From: DASWIP01 sp036397635
GTDB lineage: Bacteria; Actinomycetota; AC-67
Direction: 5' to 3'
NCBI GenBank assembly: GCA_036397635.1
Contig: DASWIP010000117.1
Location: forward strand, 1-14,843
DNA length: 14,843 nucleotides
Below, one piece after another: positions 1 to 7,498 of the stretch. The notes beneath the pieces are model-generated. The model saw only the letters and a program-made list of their open reading frames with translations, was not told the DNA's origin and did no database searches. Position 1 is the stretch's first letter; each line of letters opens with the position of its first letter. Both the position numbers and the translations under genes were made by a program.

Positions 1-353
1 CCGCCGGAGTTGTAGGTACCACGGACATCGGCGACCACGTAGGCGTATCCCCGGGGGACGAACCGGCTGCCCCACGGTGCCGGTGGATCGGTCTCGCCCC
101 GGTCAAGCGCCTTGGACAGGATGTGGTACGGGCTCAGCGTCAGGATGACGGGGATGCGCACGTCCGGAGGCGTGACCGGGCGCCAGATGTCGACCGACAG
201 CCGCACGTCGTCGCGCATCGGCACCATCACGCGCTCGTAGGTGTACTGCGAATACACGACCGCGCGCGCCGGAGCCGCCACCACGATCAACGCCAAGATG
301 GATCCGGCAGCGAGCAGCGCGCGGCCCCTGTGTCGGGAGCGTGTCCCCTCCAT
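1..353 (-). CDS. Secreted CocE/NonD-type (peptidase S15-like) hydrolase, N-terminal part
   Basis: This gene starts at ATG 353 and runs off the left edge, so only about 118 N-terminal residues are visible. Residues 1-31 look like a signal peptide: a basic start (RSRHRGR), a hydrophobic core, and a likely cut after ARA. The mature part begins with a strand and the phrase 'VPMRDDVRLSVDIWRP', then 'VADVRGTYNSGG' at 107-118. Both resemble the opening of the alpha/beta-hydrolase fold in CocE / X-Pro dipeptidyl-peptidase-like enzymes, where the 'D-RG---SGG' turn helps form the active site. The catalytic Ser, Asp and His would lie beyond the window. A GGGAG sits just before the start. The family call rests on these motifs; the substrate (ester or peptide) is unknown. 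It diverges from the secreted-protein gene at 507. Confidence 0.72.
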   Translation of the reverse strand, partial: MEGTRSRHRGRALLAAGSILALIVVAAPARAVVYSQYTYERVMVPMRDDVRLSVDIWRPVTPPDVRIPVILTLSPYHILSKALDRGETDPPAPWGSRFVPRGYAYVVADVRGTYNSG

Positions 354-454
354 GTCTCCCGGGCGATTCGACGTCGAGGGCGTCTGCTCCTTCGCGGGGA
401 GCCAGGTGGCGCCGTCGCGTGGCCGACCCGTGCGGACGCAACCGCAGGCAGGAA

Positions 455-485
455 CAGCGCTCGTTGGGGTCGAAGCAGCGCTCGT
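455..485. repeat. Pair of 10-bp direct repeats, 21-bp period, in a divergent intergenic region
   Basis: CAGCGCTCGT occurs at 455-464 and again, identical, at 476-485. The 21-bp period is two helical turns, as expected for a regulator contacting one face of the DNA. The pair ends 21 bases before the start codon at 507 and lies in the 153-bp gap between two divergently transcribed secreted-protein genes. I see no convincing promoter hexamers here. A chance repeat is possible. Confidence 0.35.
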
Positions 486-506
486 CAAGGGGGAAAGGGG
501 GAGGAC

Positions 507-1685
507 ATGACGGCGATACCTCGTGCTCGGGGTCGGGCGGCGTTGCTCGCGCTGTCGATGCTGGTGATCGCGGCGGCGGCGCTGCCGGGCCAGGCGAGCC
601 TGGAGTCGGTCGAGGAGGACGGCGGCGCGGCCTTCATCGGCCGGGGTTGGTACTCGGCCGATGGGCTCGGTCAGTTCACCGGTGGGGGGACGGTGCAGGC
701 CGACGTACCGGCCGGTTCCACCGTAGAGGCGGCATACCTCTACGCCTCGTACTACTTCACCTCGTCGCCGATCCCGGAGTCTCAGCGGACCATCGACTTC
801 GATGGGACCACGGTGGTGTTGGAACAGTTGATGCATGCCGCGCCGGGGCCGTGCTGCAGCTTGCGCTCGGCGCGTGCCGACGTGACCGATCAGGTCGCGG
901 CGAAGGTCGGGAGCGGGGGTGGCATAACCGATTTCGTGATCGGCAATGATCCACCGAACACCGACGGCGTGGCGCTGGTGGTCGTCTACGCGAGCCCGTC
1001 GATGCCCTTCGCGACGATCGCGGTGATGGACGGCGGCGCTGAACAGACCGGCGATACCACAACGTTCGATTTCGCCACGCCGATCTCAAAGAGCATCCCT
1101 GATTTCCGTGCGGAGATGAGCCTGGGCATCGGCTTCGGCTTCCAGGGTGGTGGACCTGATGTCTGCGGCACGGCGCAGTTCAGCACGGTGGACGTCAACG
1201 GGTCGCGCCTCACCTCGTGCGCGGGAGGCTACAACGACGGGTACGGCGGCAACGGCGGGTTGATCACCGTCGGCGGCGTCGGTGACGACACGGCCAACCC
1301 TCCGGACCCGAACGGTCCCGGCGGGACCGACGATGAGCTCTACGACCTTGCGCCCTTCATCGCAGACGGCGCGACCCAGATCGAGATCGTCACCAGCAAC
1401 CCGTCGGGCGATGACATCGTTTTCCTGGCCGTCATCGGGGTGACCGGCATCGCGCAGATCGGATGCACCGAGGATGGGCTGGACGCGCTCCACGACACGC
1501 CGGCCGACGGCGTCGCGTCGGGTGTCATCCACGACACCGTGGAGCCCGCGGTCGAGGGGCTCGTCCCCGGCGGTGGCATGATCGTTCACACGATCAACTG
1601 CGCCGCTGTCGTGCCGATCGAGGAGACCGTGGATGCGGCTCTCCCGCTCGCGCCGCCCCAGGACCTCACGCCGGGGCTCGGCTGA
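507..1685 (+). CDS. Secreted six-cysteine protein of unknown function
   Basis: This is a 392-residue protein whose family I do not recognise with confidence. The start at ATG 507 is chosen because a purine-rich GGGGGAGGAC precedes it and a signal peptide follows at once: basic 'RARGR', then a long Ala/Leu-rich core, with likely cleavage after 'PGQA' near residue 30. An upstream in-frame extension exists but gives no secretory start. The mature part is rich in Gly, Asp, Thr and Val, with no further membrane segment, which suggests a beta-rich extracellular fold. Six cysteines (116, 117, 220, 238, 320, 365) could form three disulfides. The stretch 'DGVALVVVYASPSMPFATIAVMDG' followed by 'TGDTTTFDF' resembles parts of DUF3344-like or adhesin-like surface proteins, but that is a weak inference. 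It has no sortase motif. A perfect terminator follows the stop. Confidence 0.82.
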   Translation: MTAIPRARGRAALLALSMLVIAAAALPGQASLESVEEDGGAAFIGRGWYSADGLGQFTGGGTVQADVPAGSTVEAAYLYASYYFTSSPIPESQRTIDFDGTTVVLEQLMHAAPGPCCSLRSARADVTDQVAAKVGSGGGITDFVIGNDPPNTDGVALVVVYASPSMPFATIAVMDGGAEQTGDTTTFDFATPISKSIPDFRAEMSLGIGFGFQGGGPDVCGTAQFSTVDVNGSRLTSCAGGYNDGYGGNGGLITVGGVGDDTANPPDPNGPGGTDDELYDLAPFIADGATQIEIVTSNPSGDDIVFLAVIGVTGIAQIGCTEDGLDALHDTPADGVASGVIHDTVEPAVEGLVPGGGMIVHTINCAAVVPIEETVDAALPLAPPQDLTPGLG

Positions 1686-1696
1686 GGTTTCCACTC

Positions 1697-1728
1697 CGAA
1701 GAAGGGCCGCTCCGGCGGCCCTTCTTCG
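1697..1728. terminator. Bidirectional rho-independent terminator
   Basis: A perfect 14-bp stem (CGAAGAAGGGCCGC at 1697-1710 with its complement at 1715-1728) closes a four-base TCCG loop. It lies between two convergent genes: 11 bases after the plus-strand stop at 1685, and directly against the TAA of lipA at 1729. The CTTCTTCG arm serves as the U-rich side on the plus strand, and the symmetric arm does so on the minus strand. Confidence 0.9.
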
Positions 1729-2682
1729 TTATGCGCGAGCGCGCGCGCCGGCGGCGCGATACTGCTTGCCTGCGTGGTAGCTCGACCGCACCAAGGGCCC
1801 CGCCTCGACCCATGCGAACCCGAGGTCCTGCTCGCCGACGCGCTTCCACTCGGCGAACTCGTCTGGATGCACGTAGCGCGCGACCGGGATCTGCAGCTGC
1901 GACGGCCGCAGGTACTGGCCGATCGTGAGCAGCTCACAGCCGGCCTCGCGTAGATCGCTCATCGTTTGCACGACCTCATCGGGGGTCTCGCCCATGCCCA
2001 CGATGATGTTGGACTTCGTGAAGCTGCTCGACGGAAGCCACGTGCGCGCGCGGCTGAGGAACGCCAGAGATCTCTCGTACGTGAACGCCGGACGGATGCG
2101 ACGCATCAGCCGCGGCACGGTTTCGATGTTGTGCGCGAGAACGTCGGGTTCGGCGTCGCACACGGTCCGCTGCGCCTCGGCATGCCCTTTGAGATCGGGT
2201 GGGAGCAGCTCGACACCGCACCCTGGGACGCGTGCGCGGATCTGACGCGTCACTTCCGCGTAGAGCCAGGCGCCCCCGTCGGGAAGGTCGTCGCGTGCGA
2301 CGCCGGTGACCACCGCGTATCGCAGACCCATCTGCGCCACCGCGTCGGCGGTCCGAGCCGGCTCGGCGGTGTCGTATCCCTCGGGCGGGGCGGTGGTCAC
2401 GTCGCAGAACGCGCAGCGGCGCGTGCACAGCCTGCCGCCGATCAGGAACGTCGCCTCACGCATCTCCCAGCACTCGGAGATGTTCGGGCACATCGCCTCC
2501 TCGCACACCGTGTGCAGCCGCCCTTCCGCGGTGATCCGGCGGAGGTCGGTGAAGTTCGGCCCGGCCTTGAATCGGACCTTCAGCCACGACGGCTTGCGGC
2601 CGTCGGCCTGTTGGTCCATCGCCAGGTTGCGCGCGGGTCCCTGGACGGTCGGCAGGATCGGCAGCAGCTTGCGCTCAGCCAT
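1729..2682 (-). CDS. lipA: Lipoyl synthase
   Basis: LipA is a cytoplasmic radical-SAM enzyme that inserts two sulfur atoms into protein-bound octanoyl groups to make the lipoyl cofactor. The 317-residue length is normal. The auxiliary [4Fe-4S] motif C-x4-C-x5-C is at Cys60, Cys65 and Cys71. The radical-SAM motif CxxxCxxC is at Cys86, Cys90 and Cys93 ('CTRRCAFC'). The C-terminal 'VRSSYHA' (298-304) carries the serine that ligates the auxiliary cluster. Other family phrases are 'GVARDDLPDGGA' and 'NIIVGMGET'. The start at ATG 2682 is preceded by AAGAGGAG and overlaps the last eight bases of lipB, so the two genes are very likely translated together. Its substrates would include the E2 protein encoded upstream at 4748-6067. 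The gene ends against a terminator. Confidence 0.98.
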   Translation of the reverse strand: MAERKLLPILPTVQGPARNLAMDQQADGRKPSWLKVRFKAGPNFTDLRRITAEGRLHTVCEEAMCPNISECWEMREATFLIGGRLCTRRCAFCDVTTAPPEGYDTAEPARTADAVAQMGLRYAVVTGVARDDLPDGGAWLYAEVTRQIRARVPGCGVELLPPDLKGHAEAQRTVCDAEPDVLAHNIETVPRLMRRIRPAFTYERSLAFLSRARTWLPSSSFTKSNIIVGMGETPDEVVQTMSDLREAGCELLTIGQYLRPSQLQIPVARYVHPDEFAEWKRVGEQDLGFAWVEAGPLVRSSYHAGKQYRAAGARARA

Positions 2683-3364
2683 GCAGCCGCTCCTCTTGCC
2701 CGAGCAGCACGGTCGGATGCCGCCACCGCAGCTCACGGTCGAGCGCCGTGGCGAGCTGCTCGCCCGCACGCTTGAACACCAGCGACATCGGGACCCGCCG
2801 GCCGCTGAGCGCGGCGAGCGAGGTGACGCTCTTGTCCACGATCCCGCATGGGACGATGCCGTTGAACGCGTCCAGGTCTGGTTCCACGTTGAAGGCGAAC
2901 CCATGGGTGGTGATGCCCCGAGAGACATGCACGCCGATCGCACCGATCTTCGCCTCGCCGACCCACACGCCGGTCAGACCGTCGATCGTCGTCGCCCGAA
3001 CGCCGAAGTCCGCGGCGAGCGCGATCAGCGCGCGCTCGAGCCGCCGCACGTATCCCACCAGGTCACCGGAGGCGCCGAGATCCACGATCGGATACCCAAC
3101 GAGCTGTCCCGGGCCATGGTAGGTCACCCGGCCGCCGCGGTCGGTGTGCTGGACGTCGATGCCGCGCTGCTCGAGCATGGTCGCGTCCAGCAGCACCTCG
3201 CCTTCTGTGGCGCGTCGTCCCAGCGTGTACACGGGCTCGTGCTCCAGCATCAGCACGCTGTCGGGGATCTCACCGGCGGCCCGGCGTCCCGCGACGCGCT
3301 GCTGCAGCGCGAACGCGGGCTGGTATGCGACGCGACCGAGCCAGGCGCCCCACAGCGGTTCCAT
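2675..3364 (-). CDS. lipB: Octanoyl-[acyl carrier protein]:protein N-octanoyltransferase
   Basis: LipB moves octanoate from acyl carrier protein onto the target lysine of lipoyl domains, the step before LipA. At 229 residues it has the usual length. The family motifs are present: 'HEPVYTLGRRA' (42-52), 'RGGRVTYHGPGQLVGYPI' (77-93), the catalytic lysine in 'EAKIGAIGV' (Lys139), and the acyl-carrying cysteine in 'GIVPCGI' (Cys173). The start at ATG 3364 is supported by a TAGCGT hexamer ending exactly six bases upstream, which suggests a leaderless transcript; there is no good ribosome-binding site at normal spacing. lipA follows with an eight-base overlap, so lipB-lipA form one transcription unit. 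Confidence 0.97.
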   Translation of the reverse strand: MEPLWGAWLGRVAYQPAFALQQRVAGRRAAGEIPDSVLMLEHEPVYTLGRRATEGEVLLDATMLEQRGIDVQHTDRGGRVTYHGPGQLVGYPIVDLGASGDLVGYVRRLERALIALAADFGVRATTIDGLTGVWVGEAKIGAIGVHVSRGITTHGFAFNVEPDLDAFNGIVPCGIVDKSVTSLAALSGRRVPMSLVFKRAGEQLATALDRELRWRHPTVLLGQEERLHG

Positions 3365-3370
3365 GCCTTC

Positions 3371-3376
3371 ACGCTA
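3371..3376 (-). promoter_or_regulatory. Predicted -10 element of lipB-lipA (leaderless)
   Basis: On the minus strand TAGCGT is followed by six bases and then the lipB ATG. That places the transcription start at the first base of the start codon, the usual geometry of leaderless genes in Actinomycetota. A GTGAGA hexamer, four of six matches to the -35 consensus, lies 18 bases further upstream. Confidence 0.6.
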
Positions 3377-3427
3377 TCACCCTGTGTCGAGGTCTCACCG
3401 GAGTGTCCTGCGGAGGCGCGGGCGCGC

Positions 3428-3460
3428 CGAGGCCGTCGCCCGACCCGGACGACGGCCTCG
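3428..3460 (-). terminator. Hairpin, likely terminator after the subtilase/small-protein unit
   Basis: CGAGGCCGTCG at 3428-3438 pairs perfectly with CGACGGCCTCG at 3450-3460 around an 11-base loop. It lies 16 bases past the stop of the 66-residue gene and upstream of the lipB promoter, so it is well placed to separate the two units. No T-tract follows, which lowers confidence in intrinsic termination. Confidence 0.55.
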
Positions 3461-3476
3461 ATGCTGCGCGTGCTGG

Positions 3477-3677
3477 CTAGATGCCGAGCGGCGGGTCGCC
3501 GACCACGGTGCCCTGGCCGTTCGGCGCGAGGCCGGCGCCGTTGCACCCCATCCCCGTGAGGACGAAGTCGTACTGGCCGCCGTCCAAGCCGACCGGGACG
3601 TCGACCGAAACGTCGCCCTCGATGCAGATCGGCTCGTCACCGTCGCCGTTGATGGTTTGGTCGTCCCACGTGTGCAT
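3477..3677 (-). CDS. Small acidic protein of unknown function next to a subtilase
   Basis: This is a 66-residue protein I do not recognise. The start at ATG 3677 is chosen because GCAGGAG sits about six bases upstream. A longer in-frame start at 3743 would overlap the subtilase gene and has no such site. The protein is acidic and Asp/Gly-rich, with an N-terminal 'TWDDQTINGDGDEP', two cysteines (18 and 44) and a Gly/Pro-rich end finishing in 'VVGDPPLGI'. It has no signal peptide or membrane segment. It begins 43 bases after the subtilase stop, on the same strand and in another frame, with a hairpin after it, so co-transcription is likely. It could be a substrate, inhibitor or partner of the subtilase, a short beta domain split from it by a frameshift, or unrelated. 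Confidence 0.55.
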   Translation of the reverse strand: MHTWDDQTINGDGDEPICIEGDVSVDVPVGLDGGQYDFVLTGMGCNGAGLAPNGQGTVVGDPPLGI

Positions 3678-3720
3678 GAATATCTCCTGCGGGCCGGGAA
3701 GCGGATCGTTCTTGTCCCTC

Positions 3721-4707
3721 CTAGGGAGGAGGCAGGATCCCACCGGGCGCGCGCGTGGTCTGTGCGACCCTGGGGACCGTGGTCGCGACGTGCCACAGGT
3801 CGCGTTCGTCGAGACCGGGGATTGGCTGCTCGCCCCGCACGATCGCGATCGCGCGCGCGAGCGCGTCGTCGTCGAACAGGCCGTATCCCTCGTCGAGGTA
3901 GGTCCACTCGCTCCGATCGGCGGCGGCGTGCAGCATGATCCACTCGAGCCAGTCCGGGTCGCGCGGCGCTCCCTCGGTGATCAGGCGCGCGGCCGCGCCG
4001 GCGATCCACGGCGCTGCGAAGCTCGTGCCCCATCCGCGGCCGTGCCCCCCTCCGGGCAGGGCGATCAACACGTCCTGCCCATATGCGAGCAGCTCCGGGT
4101 CGCGCTGGCTGAAGCCGGCGGGCATCCCGTTGGGAGCGGCCGCGCCCACGATCAGGGCCTGCGGAGAGGACGCGCCGGGCAGGGTCGTCGCCGGGACCGG
4201 GTTCGGCGCCGGCGCCTGCTGTAGCTGACCGCCGTTGCCGGCGATCCAGACCACCAGCACGCCGCGCTCGCGGGCGTAGTTGATCGCCCCCGCGACGTTG
4301 AACGACCCCGTCGGGTTGGGCACCGAACCCCAGATCGAGACGTTGATGACGTCCGCGCCTTCGTCCACCGCCCAGACGATCGCCTGCTGCACCAGTGACC
4401 ACGACGACAGCCCGTTGTCCGATCGGAGGACCTTCGCGACGATCAGGTCGGCGCCCGGCGAGGCTGCACCGACGGTCAGTCCGGCCGCGCGCGAGGCCAC
4501 CGATGTGCCGTGGCCGTGATCGTCATACGGTTCGGGGAAGCCGGAAACGAAGTCGCGCCACGCCTTCACCTGGCCCGGCGCGAACGCGGGCTGCCAGGCC
4601 ACGATGCCGGTGTCCAGGATAGCGATCGCCGGCGGTTCGGACGCATGCGCCGGCCCGACCGTCGCGAGCAGCGCGACGGCCAGCATCCCGCGAACCAAGC
4701 CGGTCAT
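3721..4707 (-). CDS. Secreted subtilisin-like serine peptidase (S8 family)
   Basis: This 328-residue protein has a signal peptide (about 1-22, ending 'GPAHA') and then goes straight into the catalytic domain. The triad and oxyanion residues are all visible: Asp32 in 'AILDTGI', His66 in 'HGHGTSVAS', Asn158 in 'VWIAGNGG' and Ser229 in 'GTSFAAPWIAG'. There is almost no room for the inhibitor-type propeptide that most secreted subtilases need for folding. The C-terminal tail of about 60 residues ends in 'GGILPPP' with no anchor. The start at ATG 4707 lacks a strong ribosome-binding site. It lies 40 bases after the E2 gene on the same strand and before the 66-residue gene, so it may be read from the lpdA promoter. 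The peptidase call is firm; its target is unknown. Confidence 0.93.
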   Translation of the reverse strand: MTGLVRGMLAVALLATVGPAHASEPPAIAILDTGIVAWQPAFAPGQVKAWRDFVSGFPEPYDDHGHGTSVASRAAGLTVGAASPGADLIVAKVLRSDNGLSSWSLVQQAIVWAVDEGADVINVSIWGSVPNPTGSFNVAGAINYARERGVLVVWIAGNGGQLQQAPAPNPVPATTLPGASSPQALIVGAAAPNGMPAGFSQRDPELLAYGQDVLIALPGGGHGRGWGTSFAAPWIAGAAARLITEGAPRDPDWLEWIMLHAAADRSEWTYLDEGYGLFDDDALARAIAIVRGEQPIPGLDERDLWHVATTVPRVAQTTRAPGGILPPP

Positions 4708-4747
4708 GCCGTCAGTCGTTCGACGGCCCGAAACGCGTTCCTGCCGG

Positions 4748-6067
4748 CTAGGCGTCGGGATCGAGGCCCAGCTCGTGCGCGAAGTCCGCTTCCTCCAGGA
4801 TCTGTTTGATCCTTGAGTTGAACAACGCGGCCTTGTGTCCGTCGATCCAGCGGTGGTCGTAGGTGAGGCTGAGGAACATCATCTGCCGGATCGCGATCGC
4901 GTCTGCGCCGTCCACCGAGATGACCGCGGGGCGCTTGGTGATCGCGCCGGTGCCGAGGATGCACACCTGCGGCTGGGAGACGATCGGAGTGTCCATCAAG
5001 CCGCCCATCGACCCGTAGTTGGAGATCGAGATCGTTCCGCCGACGACGTCGTCGGGTTTGAGGCCGCCCTTCGTTCGTGCCCGCGTCCCCACGTCGTGGA
5101 TCGCACGCGCGACACCGATCAGGTTCATGCCGTCCGCCGCGTGGACCACCGGCACGATCAAGCCTTCCTCGCGACCGACGGCGACCCCGAGGTTCACCTC
5201 ACGGAACAGGCGCGCGGTCTTGCCGTCCTCCAGGATGTGCGCGTTGAACTCGGGGAACGCACGCAGCGCCTGCACGACGGCCGCCGCGATGAACGGCATG
5301 AACGTCAACGAGAAGCCTTCTCGCCGCGAGAAGTCCTCCTTGGCGCGAGCCCGTAGCCCGGCAACACGCGTGACGTCCACCTCGACCACGTTCGTCAGCT
5401 GAGCGGCGGTCTGCAGGCTCATGGTCATGTGCTTGGCGATCGCCTGACGGATGCGATCGAAGGCGACATCCTCGTGCTCGCCCATCGGCACGGTGTACGA
5501 CGACACCGGCTCCTGTCTCCTGGCGGGCGCAGGAGGAGTTCCGCCCGGGCGCGCCGTTCCGGCGGATGCCGTGACCACGTCGTCCTTGGTGATGCGGCCG
5601 CCCTTGCCGGAGCCGTGGACCGAGGACAGGTCGACGCTACGCTCCCGCGCGAGCTTGCGTACGAGCGGCGACGCGACCGCGCCCGGCGCGCCGCCGTCGC
5701 CGGCGCTCTCCTGGACCGAGGGCGCGCGCGCGGCAGGTTCCTGTTCTGTCGGTGGCGCCGGTTCTCGCGCGGCAGGTTCCTGTTCCTTTTCGGCCGCCGG
5801 CGCTTCCTTCGTCTCACCCTCCGCGGCTTCGCCTTCCTCGATCACGGCCAGCTCCGCGCCCACCTCGACCGTCTCGTCCGGGCCGACCAGGATCTTGGCC
5901 AGCACGCCCGAGGCCGGCGAGGGCAGCTCGGTGTCGATCTTGTCCGTCGAGATCTCGACGATGGGCTCGTCTTCGGTGACCCGGTCTCCCTCTTTCTTGA
6001 GCCAGCGGATGATCGTGCCCTCGACCACGCTCTCGCCCATCTTGGGCAGTGTCACGGGTGTGGACAC
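4748..6067 (-). CDS. Dihydrolipoamide acyltransferase, E2 of a 2-oxo-acid dehydrogenase complex
   Basis: E2 forms the core of a 2-oxo-acid dehydrogenase and transfers the acyl group from its lipoyl arm to CoA. Domains in order are one lipoyl domain (about 2-77, with lipoyl lysine Lys43 in 'EISTDKIDTELPSP'), a Glu/Pro/Ala linker with a repeated 'EQEPAAR', a peripheral-subunit-binding domain (about 132-166, 'ASPLVRKLARE'), a second linker, and the catalytic domain (about 200-432) with the active-site signature 'YDHRWIDG' (His405, Asp409). Length is 439 residues. Translation starts at GTG 6067 after AGAGGAG, 13 bases past the lpdA stop, so it is in an operon with lpdA. Without E1 in view I cannot tell 2-oxoglutarate (sucB), branched-chain (bkdB) or pyruvate specificity, so I give no symbol. 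LipB and LipA downstream would supply its cofactor. Confidence 0.95.
   Translation of the reverse strand: MSTPVTLPKMGESVVEGTIIRWLKKEGDRVTEDEPIVEISTDKIDTELPSPASGVLAKILVGPDETVEVGAELAVIEEGEAAEGETKEAPAAEKEQEPAAREPAPPTEQEPAARAPSVQESAGDGGAPGAVASPLVRKLARERSVDLSSVHGSGKGGRITKDDVVTASAGTARPGGTPPAPARRQEPVSSYTVPMGEHEDVAFDRIRQAIAKHMTMSLQTAAQLTNVVEVDVTRVAGLRARAKEDFSRREGFSLTFMPFIAAAVVQALRAFPEFNAHILEDGKTARLFREVNLGVAVGREEGLIVPVVHAADGMNLIGVARAIHDVGTRARTKGGLKPDDVVGGTISISNYGSMGGLMDTPIVSQPQVCILGTGAITKRPAVISVDGADAIAIRQMMFLSLTYDHRWIDGHKAALFNSRIKQILEEADFAHELGLDPDA
5727..5785 (-). repeat. 20-bp direct repeat in the E2 linker
   Basis: A 20-base sequence beginning CGCGCGGCAG is present identically at 5727-5746 and 5766-5785, 39 bases (13 codons) apart. 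It encodes the repeated 'EQEPAAR' of the flexible linker after the lipoyl domain. Its perfect nucleotide identity points to a recent in-frame duplication. Confidence 0.85.
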
Positions 6068-6080
6068 GAGGCTCTCCTCT

Positions 6081-7460
6081 CTAGGCCGTGTGGAGCGCGC
6101 GCCCGGCCAGCGCCAGCGCGGCTTCTCCGAAGGACTCGGACAGGGTCGGATGCGGGTGGATCAACGCGGCGACCTCTTCTGGCATGGCTTCCCATCCGAC
6201 CGCGAGCATCGCCTCGGCGATCAGCTCGGTCACGCGCGGGCCGATGAAGTGCACGCCCAGGATCTCGCCGCCCTTGTCGGCGACGACCTTGCAGAAACCG
6301 GACTGGTCGCCGAGGATCGCGGCCTTCCCGATGCCCGAGAAGTTGACCTTCTGCGTTACGACATCCGCACCACGCTCGCGCGCCTCCGCCTCGGTCAGGC
6401 CGACCGCCCCGACCTCGGGGACGCAATATGTGGCGCGAGGTACGGCGTCGTAGTTGATCGGCATCGGGTTCTTCGCGGCGAGCCGCTCGGCGACGAATAT
6501 GCCTTCAGCGAACGCCATATGCGCCAGCGCCGGCGTCGCGATCACATCCCCGACCGCGTACACGCCGTCCTGTGAGGTCTGCAGCGTTGTCTCGTCAACC
6601 TGGACGAAGCCACGCTCACCGATCTTCACGTTCGCGGCATCCAGGCCCGCCCCCTCGGTCACCGGTCCGCGACCGATCGCCACCAGAAGGATCTCGGCCT
6701 CGAGCTGCTCGCTGCTGCCGTTGGTCGAGACGGTCGCGGTGACGCCGTCGTCGGTGATCTCGGCATCCTCGAATTTCGCGCCGGTCAGGCAGGTGACACC
6801 GCGTTTCTTGAATGCCTTGGCAAGCTCCTTCCCCAGGTCGGCGTCCTCGAGCGGGACGAGCGTCGGCAGCATCTCAACGACGGTGACCTTCGCACCGAAC
6901 GAAGCCCACAGGCTCGCGAACTCGACGCCGATCGCTCCGCCGCCGAGCACGATCGCGGACTTCGGCACGCCGTTGACGAGAGCCTCGTCCGACGTCCACA
7001 CGCGCGGACCTCGCTCCAGCCCGGGGAGGAGCTTGGGGACCGAGCCGGTGGCGACGACGACGTTCTTCGCGGTGAACTCACGGCCCTCGACGGTGACGCC
7101 GGTGGGAGAGGTCAGGCGGCCGTCCCCGGTGATCACGTCGACCTTGCGATGCTTCAGCAGGCCCTCGAGCCCCTTGTGCATCTTGGTGACGACCTTGTCC
7201 TTGTAGCCCTGGACCCCGGTCCAGTCGAAGGACGGTTCGCCGGCGGAGATCCCGAAGTCCGTGGCGCCGCGGATCGTGTCGAAGACCTCGGCCGAGTGCA
7301 GAAGCGCCTTGGTCGGGATGCAGCCGTAGTGCAGACACGTGCCGCCTACCTTGTCGCGCTCGATCAGCGCGACTTTCATCTCGAGCGACGCTGCTCGCAG
7401 CGCGGCCGAGTAGCCGCCGGTTCCTCCTCCCAGCACGATCAGGTCGTAGGCGTCGGCCAC
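6081..7460 (-). CDS. lpdA: Dihydrolipoyl dehydrogenase (E3)
   Basis: This flavoprotein reoxidises dihydrolipoyl groups with NAD+, serving 2-oxo-acid dehydrogenases and the glycine cleavage system. The GTG at 7460 is chosen because AAGGAG lies eight bases upstream; a longer TTG start at 7493 would overlap the predicted -10 box. This gives 459 residues, the normal length. The FAD-binding 'VLGGGTGG' is at 9-16, the redox-active disulfide is Cys42-Cys47 in 'GGTCLHYGCIPTK', the NAD-binding motif is 'VLGGGAIGVEFA', and the C-terminal catalytic His-Glu pair is in 'HPHPTLSE'. The E2 gene follows after 13 bases. Because E3 is shared between complexes, it may also serve the glycine cleavage system that GcvT (9144) belongs to. 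Confidence 0.96.
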   Translation of the reverse strand: MADAYDLIVLGGGTGGYSAALRAASLEMKVALIERDKVGGTCLHYGCIPTKALLHSAEVFDTIRGATDFGISAGEPSFDWTGVQGYKDKVVTKMHKGLEGLLKHRKVDVITGDGRLTSPTGVTVEGREFTAKNVVVATGSVPKLLPGLERGPRVWTSDEALVNGVPKSAIVLGGGAIGVEFASLWASFGAKVTVVEMLPTLVPLEDADLGKELAKAFKKRGVTCLTGAKFEDAEITDDGVTATVSTNGSSEQLEAEILLVAIGRGPVTEGAGLDAANVKIGERGFVQVDETTLQTSQDGVYAVGDVIATPALAHMAFAEGIFVAERLAAKNPMPINYDAVPRATYCVPEVGAVGLTEAEARERGADVVTQKVNFSGIGKAAILGDQSGFCKVVADKGGEILGVHFIGPRVTELIAEAMLAVGWEAMPEEVAALIHPHPTLSESFGEAALALAGRALHTA

Positions 7461-7492
7461 CGTCCACTCTCCTTCCCTGTCGCCTCGAGCCA

Positions 7493-7498
7493 ATCCTA
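7493..7498 (-). promoter_or_regulatory. Predicted -10 element of the lpdA operon
   Basis: TAGGAT on the minus strand would start transcription about seven bases downstream. That leaves a leader of roughly 25 bases that contains the AAGGAG site of lpdA. A near copy, TAGGAA, lies 15 bases upstream because of a short tandem duplication. No good -35 hexamer is seen. Confidence 0.45.

Noticed and set aside
123..506. N-terminal extension of the secreted protein that starts at 507
   Set aside because: It runs antisense to the hydrolase gene and would bury the signal peptide.
1086..1937. Long minus-strand frame opposite the secreted protein
   Set aside because: Arg-rich and low-complexity, it spans a perfect terminator and overlaps lipA; it is a typical GC-rich shadow frame.
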